From: Candolleomyces eurysporus | Lineage: Eukaryota; Basidiomycota; Agaricomycetes; Agaricales; Psathyrellaceae | Reading direction: 5' to 3' | DNA: 64,000 nt | Assembly (NCBI GenBank): GCA_027579435.1 | Contig: JANBPK010000707.1 | Location: forward strand, 124,001 to 188,000 | In this document: piece by piece, positions 24,722 through 37,255 of the stretch | How positions within the stretch are numbered: position 1 is the stretch's first letter | Layout: each line of letters opens with the position of its first letter | Program-made: the position numbers and the translations under genes | Notes under the pieces: generated by a model | What the model was told of the DNA's origin: nothing | Seen by the model: only the letters and a program-made list of their open reading frames with translations | Database searches by the model: none

Positions 24722-26775
24722 TTAGAAATGCGGGATAAAACGAGACCATACCACCGTTTGGTGTGCATCGGGAGGTAGGTCGTGAAGGCTCCAGAGAGCA
24801 AGGGATACAAGCATTAGGCGAGAAGCTGCATAACAGATGACAAAAAGGGTGCTGAGAGCTGCAGTGAAAATGGATTGTTTTACAGAATAGGACCGGGTGC
24901 CGGAAGGAAGGAATGGTATCGTATTATTGGACCTGGACGCTGACTCTTCGTCCAACTTCTTCGATTGGTTCTTCTCTGACTGGTCCTTTGGCTCGCCCTC
25001 TTGGGGTACTTGAATCATCCTTGACTGGTTCTCCGACTCTTCCAGGTGATCCTTCGGCTCACCCTCCCGAGGTACTTGGATTATCCCCGACTCGTCCGGG
25101 CCGTCCGACCGATTCTTCAACGGCTTCCCCGACTGGTCCTTGGAGTGGTCCTCCGCCTGGTCTGAACCCTTCGCTTCACCCTCCGACTCGCCACCCTGTA
25201 GTGCTCGCCAACATACGGACGGGAGCAAAACACACCCCAAGTAGCAGATGAACGCAATCAAAAACCCCACACAGAGTAACAAGACAAGAAGGAGCAAAAA
25301 AGGCGAAACGATCGCGAAGCAGATCAAGGTGATTGCCAAGCCAATCGTCACGAATGCGGTGAGTACAATGGGGGTCACGTTGTTGACTACGCAAGAAACT
25401 CTCCATAAGATCCTTCCTATGGGCATGGGAAAGGTGAAGTTCCAGGCGATATAATAAATCGATCCTGGCACTGCGAGGAGAATCAGGGCCACGAACGAAG
25501 CGATAATGTCGGCGCCTTTAAATTCTACATCGTTGGTCAAGGTGTTGGCACCCTCCCGAAATGGTATAAATCCATTCCTCCTATCGTCCACTGCAAATTA
25601 ACAGTGAGTATTTAGTTCTAAGAGGCTGATGGAATTTACGAACCAGGGCTTTCTGCTGAGGTTGTCTGGAAAGGTAAATCAGACTGCTCCGCCTCTTTTG
25701 GTTCTAGAGATCGGGACTGCGTTGACAAGGCCGCTTCAAGTTCATCTCCAGATTGATTAGGGGTTGCTGCACGGTTCGCCGGTGGCAGGGTTATGACTAT
25801 GGGGAACTGTACGTGGAGGGGTTTGTCCCACCAGAAGATATAGACAAATAGAGTCGTGACTGCGTACGCCAAGGTCACGATTTCCAATGCCGTCACGTTG
25901 AGATTTTGCACCCTCCGTGCCGCAAGCTGGACGATGAACCAAGACGTCTGGAGGAAAGTGAGACCCTTCGATATCGCGTCCCCTTTGCAACGATCGAGAA
26001 TCTCCATATTCCTGGAGGGAAGATTCTCAAGCGCCACCCGAGCACTGACAAACAGCTCGTTGTCATTTGCATCAGGCTCGTTGTCGTTGCCGTCTTTCAA
26101 TAATTTCCGTAACTCGAGATATTCAAGACGGCCATCAACGGAGAAGATTACGCCGCCCATGAGGAGTAAATGACCATGGAGCATTTTCCAAAGACTACCT
26201 GAGGAACAGTACAGTAAGCAGAATAAAAAAGATATGCTCCTAGTATACAAACACATACCGTCTTTCAGCCCATCTTTCAGCCCATCTTTTTGTTGTATCC
26301 CAAGCTTGCTTGCAATACGTTCCCCAAAGATCTTCACTACTAAGTTTCCCAATCCTGCCGTGAAACTTCCAAACTTTGCCTTCATCCGTCTTCCAATGCC
26401 CTCGCGTTTGCCTATCTTGCACACAAGGTCATTTGCAAGCACCCATTGCCGCAAAGCTCCTAGCAGCGCAACCTCGGGTACGACGAAAGCAAGAACGAAC
26501 ATGGTGATGCGTTGTCGAAGCCTCTGCCACCGAGTGGAATTATATCCAGCAATGTCAGGGTGCATGGAGACCCATGTACACAAGAAAGTGGTGATGAGAC
26601 ACGTCCAGACGATTTCGGGAGTTGATCGATAGTTAGTGATGAAGAGAACGTTGACATTGGGATCCAGAAGGTCAACAGAAGTGTCAGAAGAGGCTGTGAA
26701 AGGGGCCCCAAAGCCAAAGTGGCAGCAGCTGAGGAGGGAAAGGGCAATGACGAACATGGGGGGTCGATAGTTCAT
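24722..26775 (-). CDS. Unknown multi-pass membrane protein with signal sequence
   Basis: Start at 26775 (MNYRPPMFVIALSLLSCCHF) is chosen because the upstream extension opens with TTG and this ATG begins a good signal peptide. A region resembling a widespread fungal membrane-protein block follows (STPEIVWTCLITTFLCTWV, PEVALLGALRQW). Later come helices around 25870, 25500, 25400, 25280 and 24800. Introns: one near 26200-26260 following three KDGL-type units, and one near 25592-25644 joining to DDRRNGFIPFREGANTL. A hydrophilic loop has two imperfect copies of IQVPxEGEPKD (about 24990-25090). Localisation to the secretory pathway or plasma membrane is inferred. Function unknown. Confidence 0.65.
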
Positions 26776-27908
26776 GTGCGTGTTATGAGATCGCAAACAT
26801 CCTTGGTTAAATGAGCTTCCTCATGACAGATGTGACGAGTCCCAGGTCAGTCCAAGTGATCATATAGGACAGTTAGAATGAACACCGGGCCAGGTACGCA
26901 ACTGTGAAAGGCCCGCAATCCTCCTAATGGACCTGCACTTCAACTCACATGAAACATTAGAGCTGTCACATTAGCGCCCAGTCTAAGATATCTGCATTCA
27001 AAACGGCTCACACAGGCGTTGGCAACTCCGACGGTAGAGAGAAAATCGAAATTTGAATCGAAGGCAGCCTGAGGACTTCAATTAGGCTCACCTCTAGACA
27101 GCATATCTTCACCATATCTGGGGAGTATGCCTAGGAAGGATTGGGCGCTTCGAATCACCGATTACTTCAGTCCTGGTGGCAGATAGGAGCTGACTTCTGC
27201 ATTGGTTTTATCTTAGCACGATAAAATCGCATCATTGCCGTGAGCTCCTGACACGAACGTGTCTGCACATATCTAAGATCAACTTGGGACTTTCAGACCG
27301 ATTTTGGAAATCATTACCGGGTTACAGTCGTTTGCATAACTATCTGTGCAATTCAATTTTTGAATGCGCAAGTTGGCTGTGACACCTGGCTCACACACCA
27401 AATGTGATGGACTGCGGTATAATCCAGTTGTTTATCGACAGCGATAGATGCCCAGGTGCCAAACATGTAGGTTTGCGTGATTCTCTTGGTTCCTTCTGTG
27501 TGAGAATGCTCGAAATCGGAAGGAGTACACATTCTCCCTGTAGATACTGCACCTTCTCCGAGTATTCATTAGAAGCAAAGCTCGTCACTGAAAGCAAGCC
27601 AGACCGAACTTCGACCAACGTCATGCTCAACTTCTTTACATGAGAGTCAGCATGGCTGAGGAGAACGGTTGGCCCTGTACTTATTACTCCAGAATGATTT
27701 GGTATTTTCCCTGTGGCCCTGATAGTATATAGACACACGAAAAGCGGTTCACCGAGTATACTGGCATGAGTTAAGGGCCCCAAGGTGAGTGAGTGCAGTG
27801 AACAACGACGGGCACCTCCTCCGATTTGGTCGACATTACAACTGAGATCTCATTAGAACAACAACAATATCCCGGAAGACAGATTCATACAATAGCTCTT
27901 CGAAACGA
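26776..27908. other. Intergenic region, no supported gene
   Basis: About 1.1 kb upstream of the membrane protein and downstream of the first P450. The longest frame (minus 27391-27783, about 130 residues) has no recognised domain or splice support. Confidence 0.4.
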
Positions 27909-30166
27909 TTATGAATCGTTGTCTTGAATCAAAGACGATCGGATCAAATCTGCCTTTTCCTTGGAGCGCGGCTTGATAACGCACTTGAACGGCTTAGGCG
28001 TTCTATTGAATTGAAGAGGTCAGCACAGGCTCAAATGAGGTGAAGGAGTCATCGCAAACAGGCAGGGAGACTTACAAAACAATGGAAGGAGCATATTCAT
28101 GTGTCAACTCCACCGTTCTCTCTTCCTCCCTCTCGATCCCATCCTCTCCTACAACCTTAACTTTCTCCTTCGCCTTTTCGATATCGAATACGGCAATGAG
28201 GGAGGCGATAGCCAGCCAAACAGCTGAAGACGCCAGGTATCTCCCAGGACACACTCTTCGTCCAAATCCCCAGCACGCATGCGCAGGATCTCGTTCGCGC
28301 GTGTAGTCGACTTGGCCGGTTTCTGGATTGATGAAACGATCTGGATTGAAAGTAAATGGGTTCGGGTAGACGGTCTCATCGTGAAGCATTGCCCTATACA
28401 TGTAAATTAGCTCCCATTTAGACTCACCAAATTGGACGGAAGACCTTACCAAGCGTTTGGAACAATGATTGCACCAGCTGGAAGGCGGTACCCTCTGTAT
28501 TCATCCTCACCGGTGAGAAGGTGAGGGATAGCTAGGTCGATGAAAGTCAGTATACGAAACACGAGTGTACGCCAGCAGTGGTGGCGCACCGATAGGGGCG
28601 ACCTCTCTCCACCGCAGAGTCTCCTTAACGATCGCGGTTATATATGGCAGAGATGGCTCATCTTCTAATTCAGGCAATTCGCCGGGTTTGACGACAGTGT
28701 CGATTTGAGCCTGAGCTTTCTTCAAGACTTCAGGGTGCTCTAGGAGGCCAAGGATGCACGACGCAATGGCGGACGCAGTCTGGTATTGGGTGTCAGTATT
28801 CTGTTGAGATGGACTAAGCTGGGCCTCGACACTCACGCTATCCGATCCAGCTGCGAGGTTATTATCACAACGTGAGTCCAATTTGCAGAGGATCGAGTGG
28901 TCCATGAACCTTACCTGTAAAAAGGCTACCCGCTGAGTCCCGAATAATCTCCTCTGTGAAAGCATCGTCTTTCGTTCCTTCTTCGATCTTTTGCAAGCTG
29001 GTTGAAACCATTGAAATAGTATTTTTTCCAGACTCCTATTTATCATCGCTTGGTCTAGAGGTATCTGTGTGGAAAATGATGATAGTACCTACCCTGTCTT
29101 TCTTTACCTCAGCGTACGGAGTTTCCACTATTTCCCGTATAAGCGTACGCCATTCACGAGCCTTACGCTGGAAAGACGCTCCTGGGAACCAAGTAGGAAC
29201 ATACTTCAAGATTGGGATAACATCGACTAGAAACGTCCCTGGTACAAGTGCTGCGGCAAGCGCAAGAACAGCGGCTTCGGACTTCTTGATATGCGGATCG
29301 TTCTCTTGTTGGATCTCAAATCCGTAGGTGACAGACAATAACATGACCCCGGTCATGCTACGGGATAGAAGGTGATCATCGTACTCAATCTGACAAAGAC
29401 AGGACTCACTGCCGAATGTGAGGTATGATATTTAAAGGGTCTGGGTCATCCAATAAACGTTTGAGGAGGTTCCGAGTGGCCTTGATGATGTGGGGCCTGA
29501 ACTGCTTCACAGCGGCAGAGTGAAAAGAATGGTGGAGGAGCCGTCGGTGCTTTCGCCTGTTGCGCAGAATGAGCTACAACATCACACGAGGGCAAAATTC
29601 CGTCCTTACCAGCGAGTACCTGGTAGATGTGAAGTGTAGGTGAACGCAACATGCCTTGACATACAAGAAAAAGCATTGAACATACCATACGTCAGAACAC
29701 CTGTTTGCCAGTCACACCCCACGAGGTCGATGACCATCGGAAGATGCGGCCTATACATACCATGAGCTTCCTCGTAAGTGGGGATGTGACAACAAGCTCA
29801 CCTGCCGGAGTACAGGGACGATCGGTTCTCGAGCAAATCGTTAGCAGCCTTCGAGGTGTCCAAGACAATAATATCTTTCCCGGCAACGTTCAAGTAAAGG
29901 ATATCGGTGCCTAAGGCCGCGAAGTGGTTCAATCGGCCCAATCATGAGGTACATTAGATCTAGAGTTGTTACTCACCATACTCTTTACACCATTCGTGGT
30001 ATTGTATCCATTCAAGCTCAGTAGGCAGTTGGAGGAGATTTCCTATCAATGGCGCGCCTTTAGGACCAGGTGGAAGCGGGAGTTTCGACCTCTTCCAACG
30101 TTTCGACAGGCCATAGAGGAGCGCGATCACAGCCAAACCTAGAGTGATATCTACGTAATTCTGCAT
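27909..30166 (-). CDS. Cytochrome P450, tandem copy A
   Basis: Microsomal P450 monooxygenase. Start at 30166 (MQNYVDITLGLAVIALLYGL) gives an N-terminal membrane anchor followed by the Pro-rich hinge LPLPPGPKGAPLIGN. The ExxR motif lies in KETLRWREVAPIG (about 28590-28630), the PERF-type motif is FNPDRF and the haem Cys loop is CWGFGRRVCPGRYLA (about 28235-28280). The tail ends after KPFKCVIKPRS, with the stop at 27909. About ten exons with introns near 50-60 bp. Closely similar to copy B at 31311-33567 over coding, introns and upstream sequence, so a recent tandem duplicate. Substrate cannot be read from the sequence; no polyketide, peptide or terpene synthase is nearby. Frames appear intact if spliced. 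Confidence 0.87.
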
Positions 30167-31310
30167 GGGGATCCCACGACTCGATGTCTTCAGCAGGGTA
30201 TAGACGGACGATGTGAGGAAGGCTCTTGGATGATGACCAAACAACCTTTATATTCTCATTTGTAAGCTGAGGAGCGGCAGGCAGTTGAGTTACGACATGA
30301 CCTCCCGTCCTCCTCTGAATCTAGCGAAAGGCAGTCAGATAGGTAACCGGTATTCGGTCCCCTCCACCTGACCAGAGCGGACCACAACAGGAGCTCATTC
30401 TGCAACGAATGACCATTGTCACCAATATGATCAGGGCATTGGGGTTGTGTCTATCTGTGGCGTCAAATGTAGTGATGAATAGAGTAGTTGGGACGCTATG
30501 AGAAATGCATAAACCAGGCAATGCAATGGCTACGTACGTATGTTTTCATAGGCAATATTTATCACTGGGGCGGAGCCCCCATCGCCGTCCGAACATGCCA
30601 CGAGACCTATCCAACGAAGAAAGCAAGTTTCGACGCTTGCACCCCGAGAACGAGACCCTTCAAGTTCTGTCGGCGGGGCATCGAATTCAAACTTGAGTCT
30701 CCAGCTTGCTAGCGGCCATATTTTCGAAGCCTAGCACACAGGATATAGAGAATGAAAAAGACACATAGAAACGGGTTTAGGGGAAAAACGGGTTCGGGGA
30801 GGGGGGAAGGCAATGATCGCCAGATCTAGAGCGCAGTTTACCGTCACGGTAAAGGCCAGTCACACTATGTCACACGAAAGCGTGATATGTGACAGTACTA
30901 GTGCAGTTTCTCGGGTTAAAATGTGAGGTTGCAGGTTGAAGAGAATTCATGAGTAGGGAAAACAGAGCCATTCTCCTTGACAAGTGAGTGCGAAGAGGCT
31001 ATGGAAGTCATAATCTGGGGCTAATGTCAATGGTAGCCTAAATCAAAATCTTTGCTGTGCGTTCGCGATGGGCTACTCTACTAATTTCTGGAAATTCCGG
31101 GGCGTGTAGTGTCCGGATCCGTTCCACGCTGGCGGTTCGATGTTGGAAGATGAGAAGAATAATGTGGAACTGAGAAATTCCATTCCACCAAAGCAGTAGC
31201 CTGATAAAACCAAAATCGTCGACCAAGATTCGATTAGAAAAACAACGATGCCTTGACTAGGATAAATAGTAAGAGCATCGAGGACAGATCATGCATATAG
31301 AACAGCATTA
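30167..31310. other. Upstream region of P450 A, duplicated upstream of P450 B
   Basis: No gene seen. Stretches near 30230-30560 resemble 33640-33960 upstream of P450 B, so the duplicated block includes the promoter. A GTCAC-type inverted repeat lies at 30859-30893. Confidence 0.5.
30859..30893. repeat. GTCAC-type imperfect inverted repeat, copy 1
   Basis: Begins GTCACACTATGTCAC and ends GTGATATGTGAC, with AAAGCGTGA inside. Related to repeats at 34325-34364 and 53478-53524. Confidence 0.6.
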
Positions 31311-33567
31311 TTATTCGTGGTCTTGAATCAAAGATGCACGTATCAAATCTGCTTTTTCTCTGGAGCGCGGCTTGATAGCGCACTTGAATGGCTTCGGCAT
31401 TCTGTCAAATCGAAAAGGTCAGCACAAATTTGAATGGGAAGGAGGGGAAGGAGCCATCGCAATAAGGCAGTCACTTACACAGCAATGGAAGAAATATATT
31501 CATGTGTCAGCTCCACCGTTCTCTCTTCCTCCCTCTCGATACCATCCTCTCCTACAATTTTAACTTTCTCCTTCGCTTTTTCGATATCGAACACGGTAAT
31601 GAGAGAGGCGATAGCCAGCCAAACAGCTGAGAACGCCATGTACCTCCCGGGACACACTCTTCGGCCGAATCCCCAGCACGCATGTGCAGGATCGCGTGTG
31701 CGCGTGAGGTCGACTTGGCCTGTTTCTGGGCTGATGAAACGATCTGGATTGAAAGTAAATGGGTCCGGGTAGACGGTCTCGTCGTGGAGCATTGCCCTAT
31801 ACATGCTAGTTAACCACCATTTAGACTCACCACACTCTACGGAAACCTTACCAAACGTTTGGGACAATGATCGCACCGGCTGGAAGGCGGTATCCTCTGT
31901 ACTCATCCTCAGCGGTGAGAAGGTGAGGGATAGCTAGGTTGATGAAAGGAAAGGATCAGTATACAGAACACGAATATAGGCCGGCAGCAGTGGTATACCG
32001 ATAGGGGCAACATCTCTCCACCGCAGAGTCTCGTTAACGATCGCGGTTATGTACGGCAGAGATGGCTCATCTTCTAAGTCAGGCAATTGTCCGGGCTTGA
32101 CGACGGTGTCAATTTGAGCTTGAGCTTTCTTCAAGACTTCGGGGTACTCGAGGAGGCCAAGGATGCACGACGCGATTGCAGACACAGTCTGGTATCAGGT
32201 GTCAGTCGCTTGGCAAGGTGAACTAGATGGGGCCTTGGCACTCACAGTATCCGATCCAGCTGTATAGGCCATTGTCACAACATGAATATAACTTGCGGAG
32301 AATCAAGTAGTCCATGATTCTTACCCGTAAACAGGCTACCCGCCGTGTTCCGAATTATCTCCTCGGTGAAAGCGTCATCTTTCGTGCCTTCTTCAATCTT
32401 TTGCAGGCTCGCTGAGACCATTGAGATCGTATGCTTTCCGGACTCCTGTTTATCGTCAATTGTCAATAAGTACCTGCGTCGACAATGATAGTACCTACAG
32501 TTTCCTTCTTTGCCTCGGCGTACGGAATTTCCAGCGTTTGCCGTATAGCTTCACGCCATTCACGGGCCTTTTGCTGGAAGGACGCTCCGGGAAACCAAGC
32601 CGGAACATATCTCAAGATTGGCAAAGCATCGACTAGAAACGCCCCTGGTACAGCGGCGGTGGTAAGTGCATGAACAACGGCTTCGGATCTCTTGAGATGC
32701 GGATCGTTCTCTTGTTGGATCTCAAGTCCGTAGGCGATAGACAGTATTGTATCTCCGGCCATGCTCAAGATAGACGGGTAAACATCGTCCTCAGTTTGAC
32801 ACAAACAGGACTCACTGCCGAATGTGATGTATAATATTTAAAGGGTCTGGGTCGTCCAACAAACGTTTGAGGAAATTTCGAGTGGCCTTGATGATGTAGG
32901 GCCTGAACTGCTTGACAGCGGTAGAGTGGAAAGAATGGTGCATGACCCGTCGATGGTTGCGCCTGTTGCGCACAATGAGCTGCAACATCATATGAAAGCA
33001 AGATTTGGTGCCTACCAACGAGTGCCTGGGCAAATGTGAAGTGCAGGTGAACACGACATGGCTTGAAAAATAAGAGCAAGTATTGAACACACCATACGTC
33101 AGAGCACCGATGTGCCAGTCACATCCCATGAGATCGGTAATCATCGTAAAGTATGGCCTATAGAGATTATGAACTTCCTCGTAAGCGGGGATCTGACAAC
33201 AAGCTCACCTGCCTGAGTACAGGGACGATCGGGTCTCGAGCAAATCAGCCGCAACCTTCGAGGTGTCCAAGACAATAATATCGTTCCCAGCAATGTTCAA
33301 ATAGAGGATATCAGTATCTAAGCCCACGAGGTAGCTCAATCACCCCAATTATGAAGTTCTTTAGAATCGTTACTCACTATACTCTTTGCACCATTTGTGG
33401 TATTGCATCCATTCAAACTCAGTAGGCATTTGGAGGAGATTCCCTATCAATGGTGCTCCTTTAGGTCCAGGTGGAAGTGGTAGTTTCGACCTTTGCAGAC
33501 GCTTTGACAGGCCATAGAGGAGCGAGATCGCGGCTAAACCTAGAGTGATGTCAACGTAGTTCCACAT
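31311..33567 (-). CDS. Cytochrome P450, tandem copy B
   Basis: Paralogue of the P450 ending at 30166, with the same exon order. Start at 33567 (MWNYVDITLGLAAISLLYGL) provides the membrane anchor, followed by LPLPPGPKGAPLIGN. Recognisable pieces include HHSFHSTAVKQFRPYIIK, AREWREAIRQTLEIPYAEA and LPYITAIVNETLRWRDVAPIG (ExxR), then FNPDRFISPETGQVDLTR and the haem loop CWGFGRRVCPGRYMA. The C-terminus ends KPRSREKADLIRASLIQ, stop at 31311. No stop codons interrupt the aligned exons, so both copies look functional. The region of greatest divergence from copy A is the N-terminal third and the loop near LPAYIRV, which lies in a retained-intron frame. Confidence 0.87.
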
Positions 33568-34546
33568 GGGGACGATTCCCTGTCTTCAGCAATTGAGAAT
33601 ATATGTGGACGACGTGACGACGGGCATCGCACGATGGCCAAACCTCAACCTTTTATCTGTGAGCCAAGGAGCTGGCGGCATGCCCACTGGCAATTGAATT
33701 ACGACCCAGCTCACGTTCCTCCTCTGAATTTAGCGAAAGACAGTTTGACAGGAAACCGGTATTCACTCTCCTCCATTACCTAGCCAGAGCAGACTATAAT
33801 AGGGTTTCAATCCGCAACAAACCGCTATTGTTCATGATCGATCAGGCGTTGGGAATGTGTCTGACTGCGGTGTCAAATGTGGTGATGAATTTGAATAGAG
33901 TATTTGGCCATGGGACGCTACGAAAAATGCACAGACCAGAAGATTGGCTACGCAGTGGCTGCATGGCCTTCATGATCAGCGCTCATTCCCCCGTTACCTT
34001 CCGAACAGGGAAATATGCGAAAACCCACCCGGCGGAGAAGGGAAGATTCGACGCTTGTACCTGAGGGCGAATGTCCGGCTTTATACACCCTTTTGAGTCA
34101 AGACATTTTCTCCTAGAAGAATGACAAGACGCAGGTAGATTATTTCCTGGGCAAAGTTCCAAAGCTATCGCTCTTTTAGACCAGCAAAAAGTCGCCAGAG
34201 CATTGAGAGTGACCGAAAAAGTCATTGCATTCTTAATTGTCACTGTGGGCCACCCAACCAAAGACTTTAGTACGAGATATCGAGAAGAAACAGAGAAACA
34301 GCCACCAGCCTGGCAGGTCGGTCGGTCACGCAATGTCACATATTTGGGGGTAAAGCGTGACATGTCCGCTGATCCCAGTTGTCATGGATCAGATTCTCTG
34401 CTGCGCATTGCAATTGATTGCGGGCTACTCGAGTATTTTCTGCAAGCTCAATTGATATTTACTGGTCCTCCTTACAATAACTTTGAAATTCCCCAGCTTC
34501 CAGTCAGTACCTTGAGGTATCCAAGCCAACCTTGACACGGTGCGTG
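33568..34546. other. Intergenic between P450 B and glycosyltransferase
   Basis: Divergent intergenic region. The left part is similar to the upstream region of P450 A. A GTCAC-type inverted repeat lies at 34325-34364. No gene recognised. Confidence 0.45.
34325..34364. repeat. GTCAC-type imperfect inverted repeat, copy 2
   Basis: GTCACGCAATGTCAC, a T/G-rich centre, then AAAGCGTGACATG. Shares the CAATGTCAC and AAAGCGTGAC arms with the copy at 53478-53524. Confidence 0.6.
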
Positions 34547-36449
34547 ATGGAGATACAACCAAAAACGGCGAATTTTGATGAGCTTGACATCCAGCAACGA
34601 GCTGAACCGTTTGCTCAGCGCGACCAACGTCGACGAGCACCACCAATGTCTGGCAAACTGCCAACGTACGCCAGCTCTTCCTCTTCTTCCTCCTCTAAAC
34701 CTGCTAATCGACATGGTGGCCCTTCTTCACCGTCAACCTCAACTTCGACACCGTTGTCGTCACTGGCTGGATCGTCCTCTACACGCTCGCGAACCGCAAT
34801 CGCCAAATCCCCTGCAATTAAACAAATGGAACCTTCAATAATGTACAACCGGTACTCTGACGATTATGATCACGAACACGAATATCGACAACGCGGTCGT
34901 GCCGACAGCAGTAACGACCCCGATGACGGGTATACTGGAGGAGCAAATCCTTATGCTCATGTCCAAGACAAACGGGGACGCAGACGCTCGCATTCTTCCG
35001 ACTCATCTTCACCCACATCATACCACTCCTCTCCATTTGGATCTCTCCTCCAACCACGCCGGTTTTGGCAAGGACCCCGACGGAGACACTTCTTGCAGAG
35101 CGTGTCGAGGCGTCTACGGACACGGCAGTTGCTCGTCTGCCTCATTGCCGGGCTCCTACTCCTCCTATTATACCTCTTCGCATCCTACGAACCCCATATC
35201 GAAATTTCCTTCTACGCTCGACGGTGGATTAATGACGAGGTCGACTCCATCCAGCCACTATCAGGGTGCTTCGAACGGGCGGAGAAGGAGGGGATGTACA
35301 ACGTGACGCAGAGGGTATGGCAGAAGACGTCGACGTGGGATGTGCATGCCGGGCTTGCTTTGGGACGGGGGATGGATTGTTACGACTTTGCCGGCATCAT
35401 TGGGAGTAGTCGAGGCGGGGATACGAATACGAAGCCAGTGCCCGATGAAGAGCGGACGCTGTTCCATACCTATTGGCGTACAGACCTGGCACCGTTCGGC
35501 CCTCGACAAGAATACATGCTCAAATCGTTCTTCACTACTCAACCTCTGCACAAATTCAAGTTAATCCTTTGGAGCAACGGCGATTTGACTACCAATTCTA
35601 TCATCTACGACTATATGCAAAGATTCCCCGACTCATTCGATGTGAAGCAGGCCGATATGAAGGCTATGGCGAAGGGCACGTCTCTGGACGGGACTGACAA
35701 GTTGGACACCAAGGATACGCGCGCGTGGGTCGATGGCGATCTCCTCCGCCTGCTCGCTTTGTGGAATTACGGAGGTGTGTGGGTGGACATGGACTCGCTC
35801 TTGACGAGGAGCTTGGAGCCCCTTCTCGAACATGAATTCGTTACCCAATGGGACTGTTACAGTCAGTTCATCCTCTCTGCACTCCACTGACCCTCGACTA
35901 ACAAACTGGTTCTTCGCACAGATAAACCATACATGCCCCTCAACGGCGCCCTCATGCACTTCCACAAACACTCACCCTACCTCTGCGAAGCCTTCCACAT
36001 CATGGCAACCTCCCCACCTCCACGCAGCGGATCGACGGACTGGGGGTCCTTCCTGTACTATAAAGTCTGGAGGCGGCTCGTCAATGCCGGTGTGCCACCT
36101 TTCAAAGTACTTCCATGGTGCTTCAGCGATGGAAGGTCATGTCGAATCGATAATCGGCTCCCGGACCCTTTCCGCAAAGACGGAGAAGGAGAGGGGAGAT
36201 GGGTTNCCCCGTTCCCCTGCTTCTTCTTCTCGCGGTGATACCGCTTCCTCGAATTCTCGAGGATCGAGCTATCGCGGGGGTAGTAGTGGCCGGGTCATGG
36301 GGATGGAGGACGGTGGGTTGTTGGATGAGGTTCTGCATAAGGTGTTTTCGGTCCATTTGCATAACCAGTGGGAGAAGGCGTTCCCGAAGGGTGGGTGGGT
36401 GGAAAGGTTGCTGCTTGAGAGGTATGAGAGGGAGATGGTGGATCTCTGA
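34547..36449 (+). CDS. Type II membrane DXD glycosyltransferase (GT32-like)
   Basis: Golgi-type glycosyltransferase with the sugar-binding DXD region seen in Och1/Sur1 and GT32-like enzymes. A long Ser/Pro-rich cytosolic tail precedes a single membrane helix QLLVCLIAGLLLLLLYLFAS (about residues 200-220). The catalytic part has YMLKSFFTTQPLHKFKLILW, then LRLLALWNYGGVWVDMDS, where the DMD is the metal/nucleotide-sugar site. An intron near 35862-35921 joins WDCY to KPYMPLNGALMHFHKHSPY. After the N at about 36206 the frame changes, and the true C-terminus (VFSVHLHNQWEKAFPKGGW) is in another frame, so the N marks a base-count error or a real frameshift. The first ATG in frame is 34547; the ATG at 34646 (MSGKLPTYAS) is an equally good start. 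Confidence 0.75.
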
Positions 36450-37255
36450 CTGTGTAATCGAGGAGGATTGGCCCCCATCGGACGACGCCCGAAACGAAAC
36501 GTTCATTAATGAAACACCACCCGTGCAGTCAGGAAGACCTTGACGGTACACCTTCGACTATATGACGATGACGGTGATTACGAACACCTTAGAATTCATT
36601 CTATTCGCCCATCGCCTTACTGGTTGCCTCGATGCAGTACCTTACCAGTCCGGTCCTTGTTTTCGTGCTTTCTCTTTGGCCCGTGAATTGCACGCGTAGA
36701 TGTAGGTTCGATGATTCTCAGTTTCGAACGGACCTTGTCGATACGGTTCACCCTATCTATCAATCCATCGTATACTTGCACCGATTCTGCCAACGAGCTT
36801 CCTTTTTGGTTATACTTCTCTTCGTCGAGGCTTCAGCGTAGGTCATTCGTCCTGTACACGCAGCAAGACTTGAGGTACGCCTCTATCAACCTCTACGTAA
36901 CTCTTGTGGTGTGCTGAAATCTATCGACGGTCCGTAGGCCGCATCGTACCGTGAGGGTGTTCCAGAGAAATGACGAGGAAACTCCTTTATGTGCGTCACG
37001 ATGTCAGGTTGGAGGTTGTTTAGGGCTTGTGGCTGATAGCGAGGAATGGATGAAAGTATAAAAGAGCAGAAGTTGTTCCGGTTCCAAAACGCTGCCCATT
37101 CGATTGTAGATTGCTTAGGCCTCCGTGCATCAAGACAGGAAGCTACCGCTCTTGAAGCTTGGCTCACTGTCTAAAAGATCGGTCTCTTATCCTTACAGGT
37201 TAAAGGACGCAAACTAGCTCGATAACCTGCACGCTTATCGACCACCGAGAACAAG
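36450..37255. other. Intergenic, nothing recognised
   Basis: About 0.8 kb between the glycosyltransferase and the F-box-like gene. No frame with recognisable content. Confidence 0.4.

Noticed and set aside
27391..27783. Minus-strand frame of 130 codons between a membrane protein and a P450
   Set aside because: No motif and no evidence of exons on either side.
27909..36449. Secondary-metabolite gene cluster (two P450s, glycosyltransferase)
   Set aside because: No polyketide, peptide or terpene synthase, no cluster regulator; the glycosyltransferase is a Golgi type II membrane enzyme.
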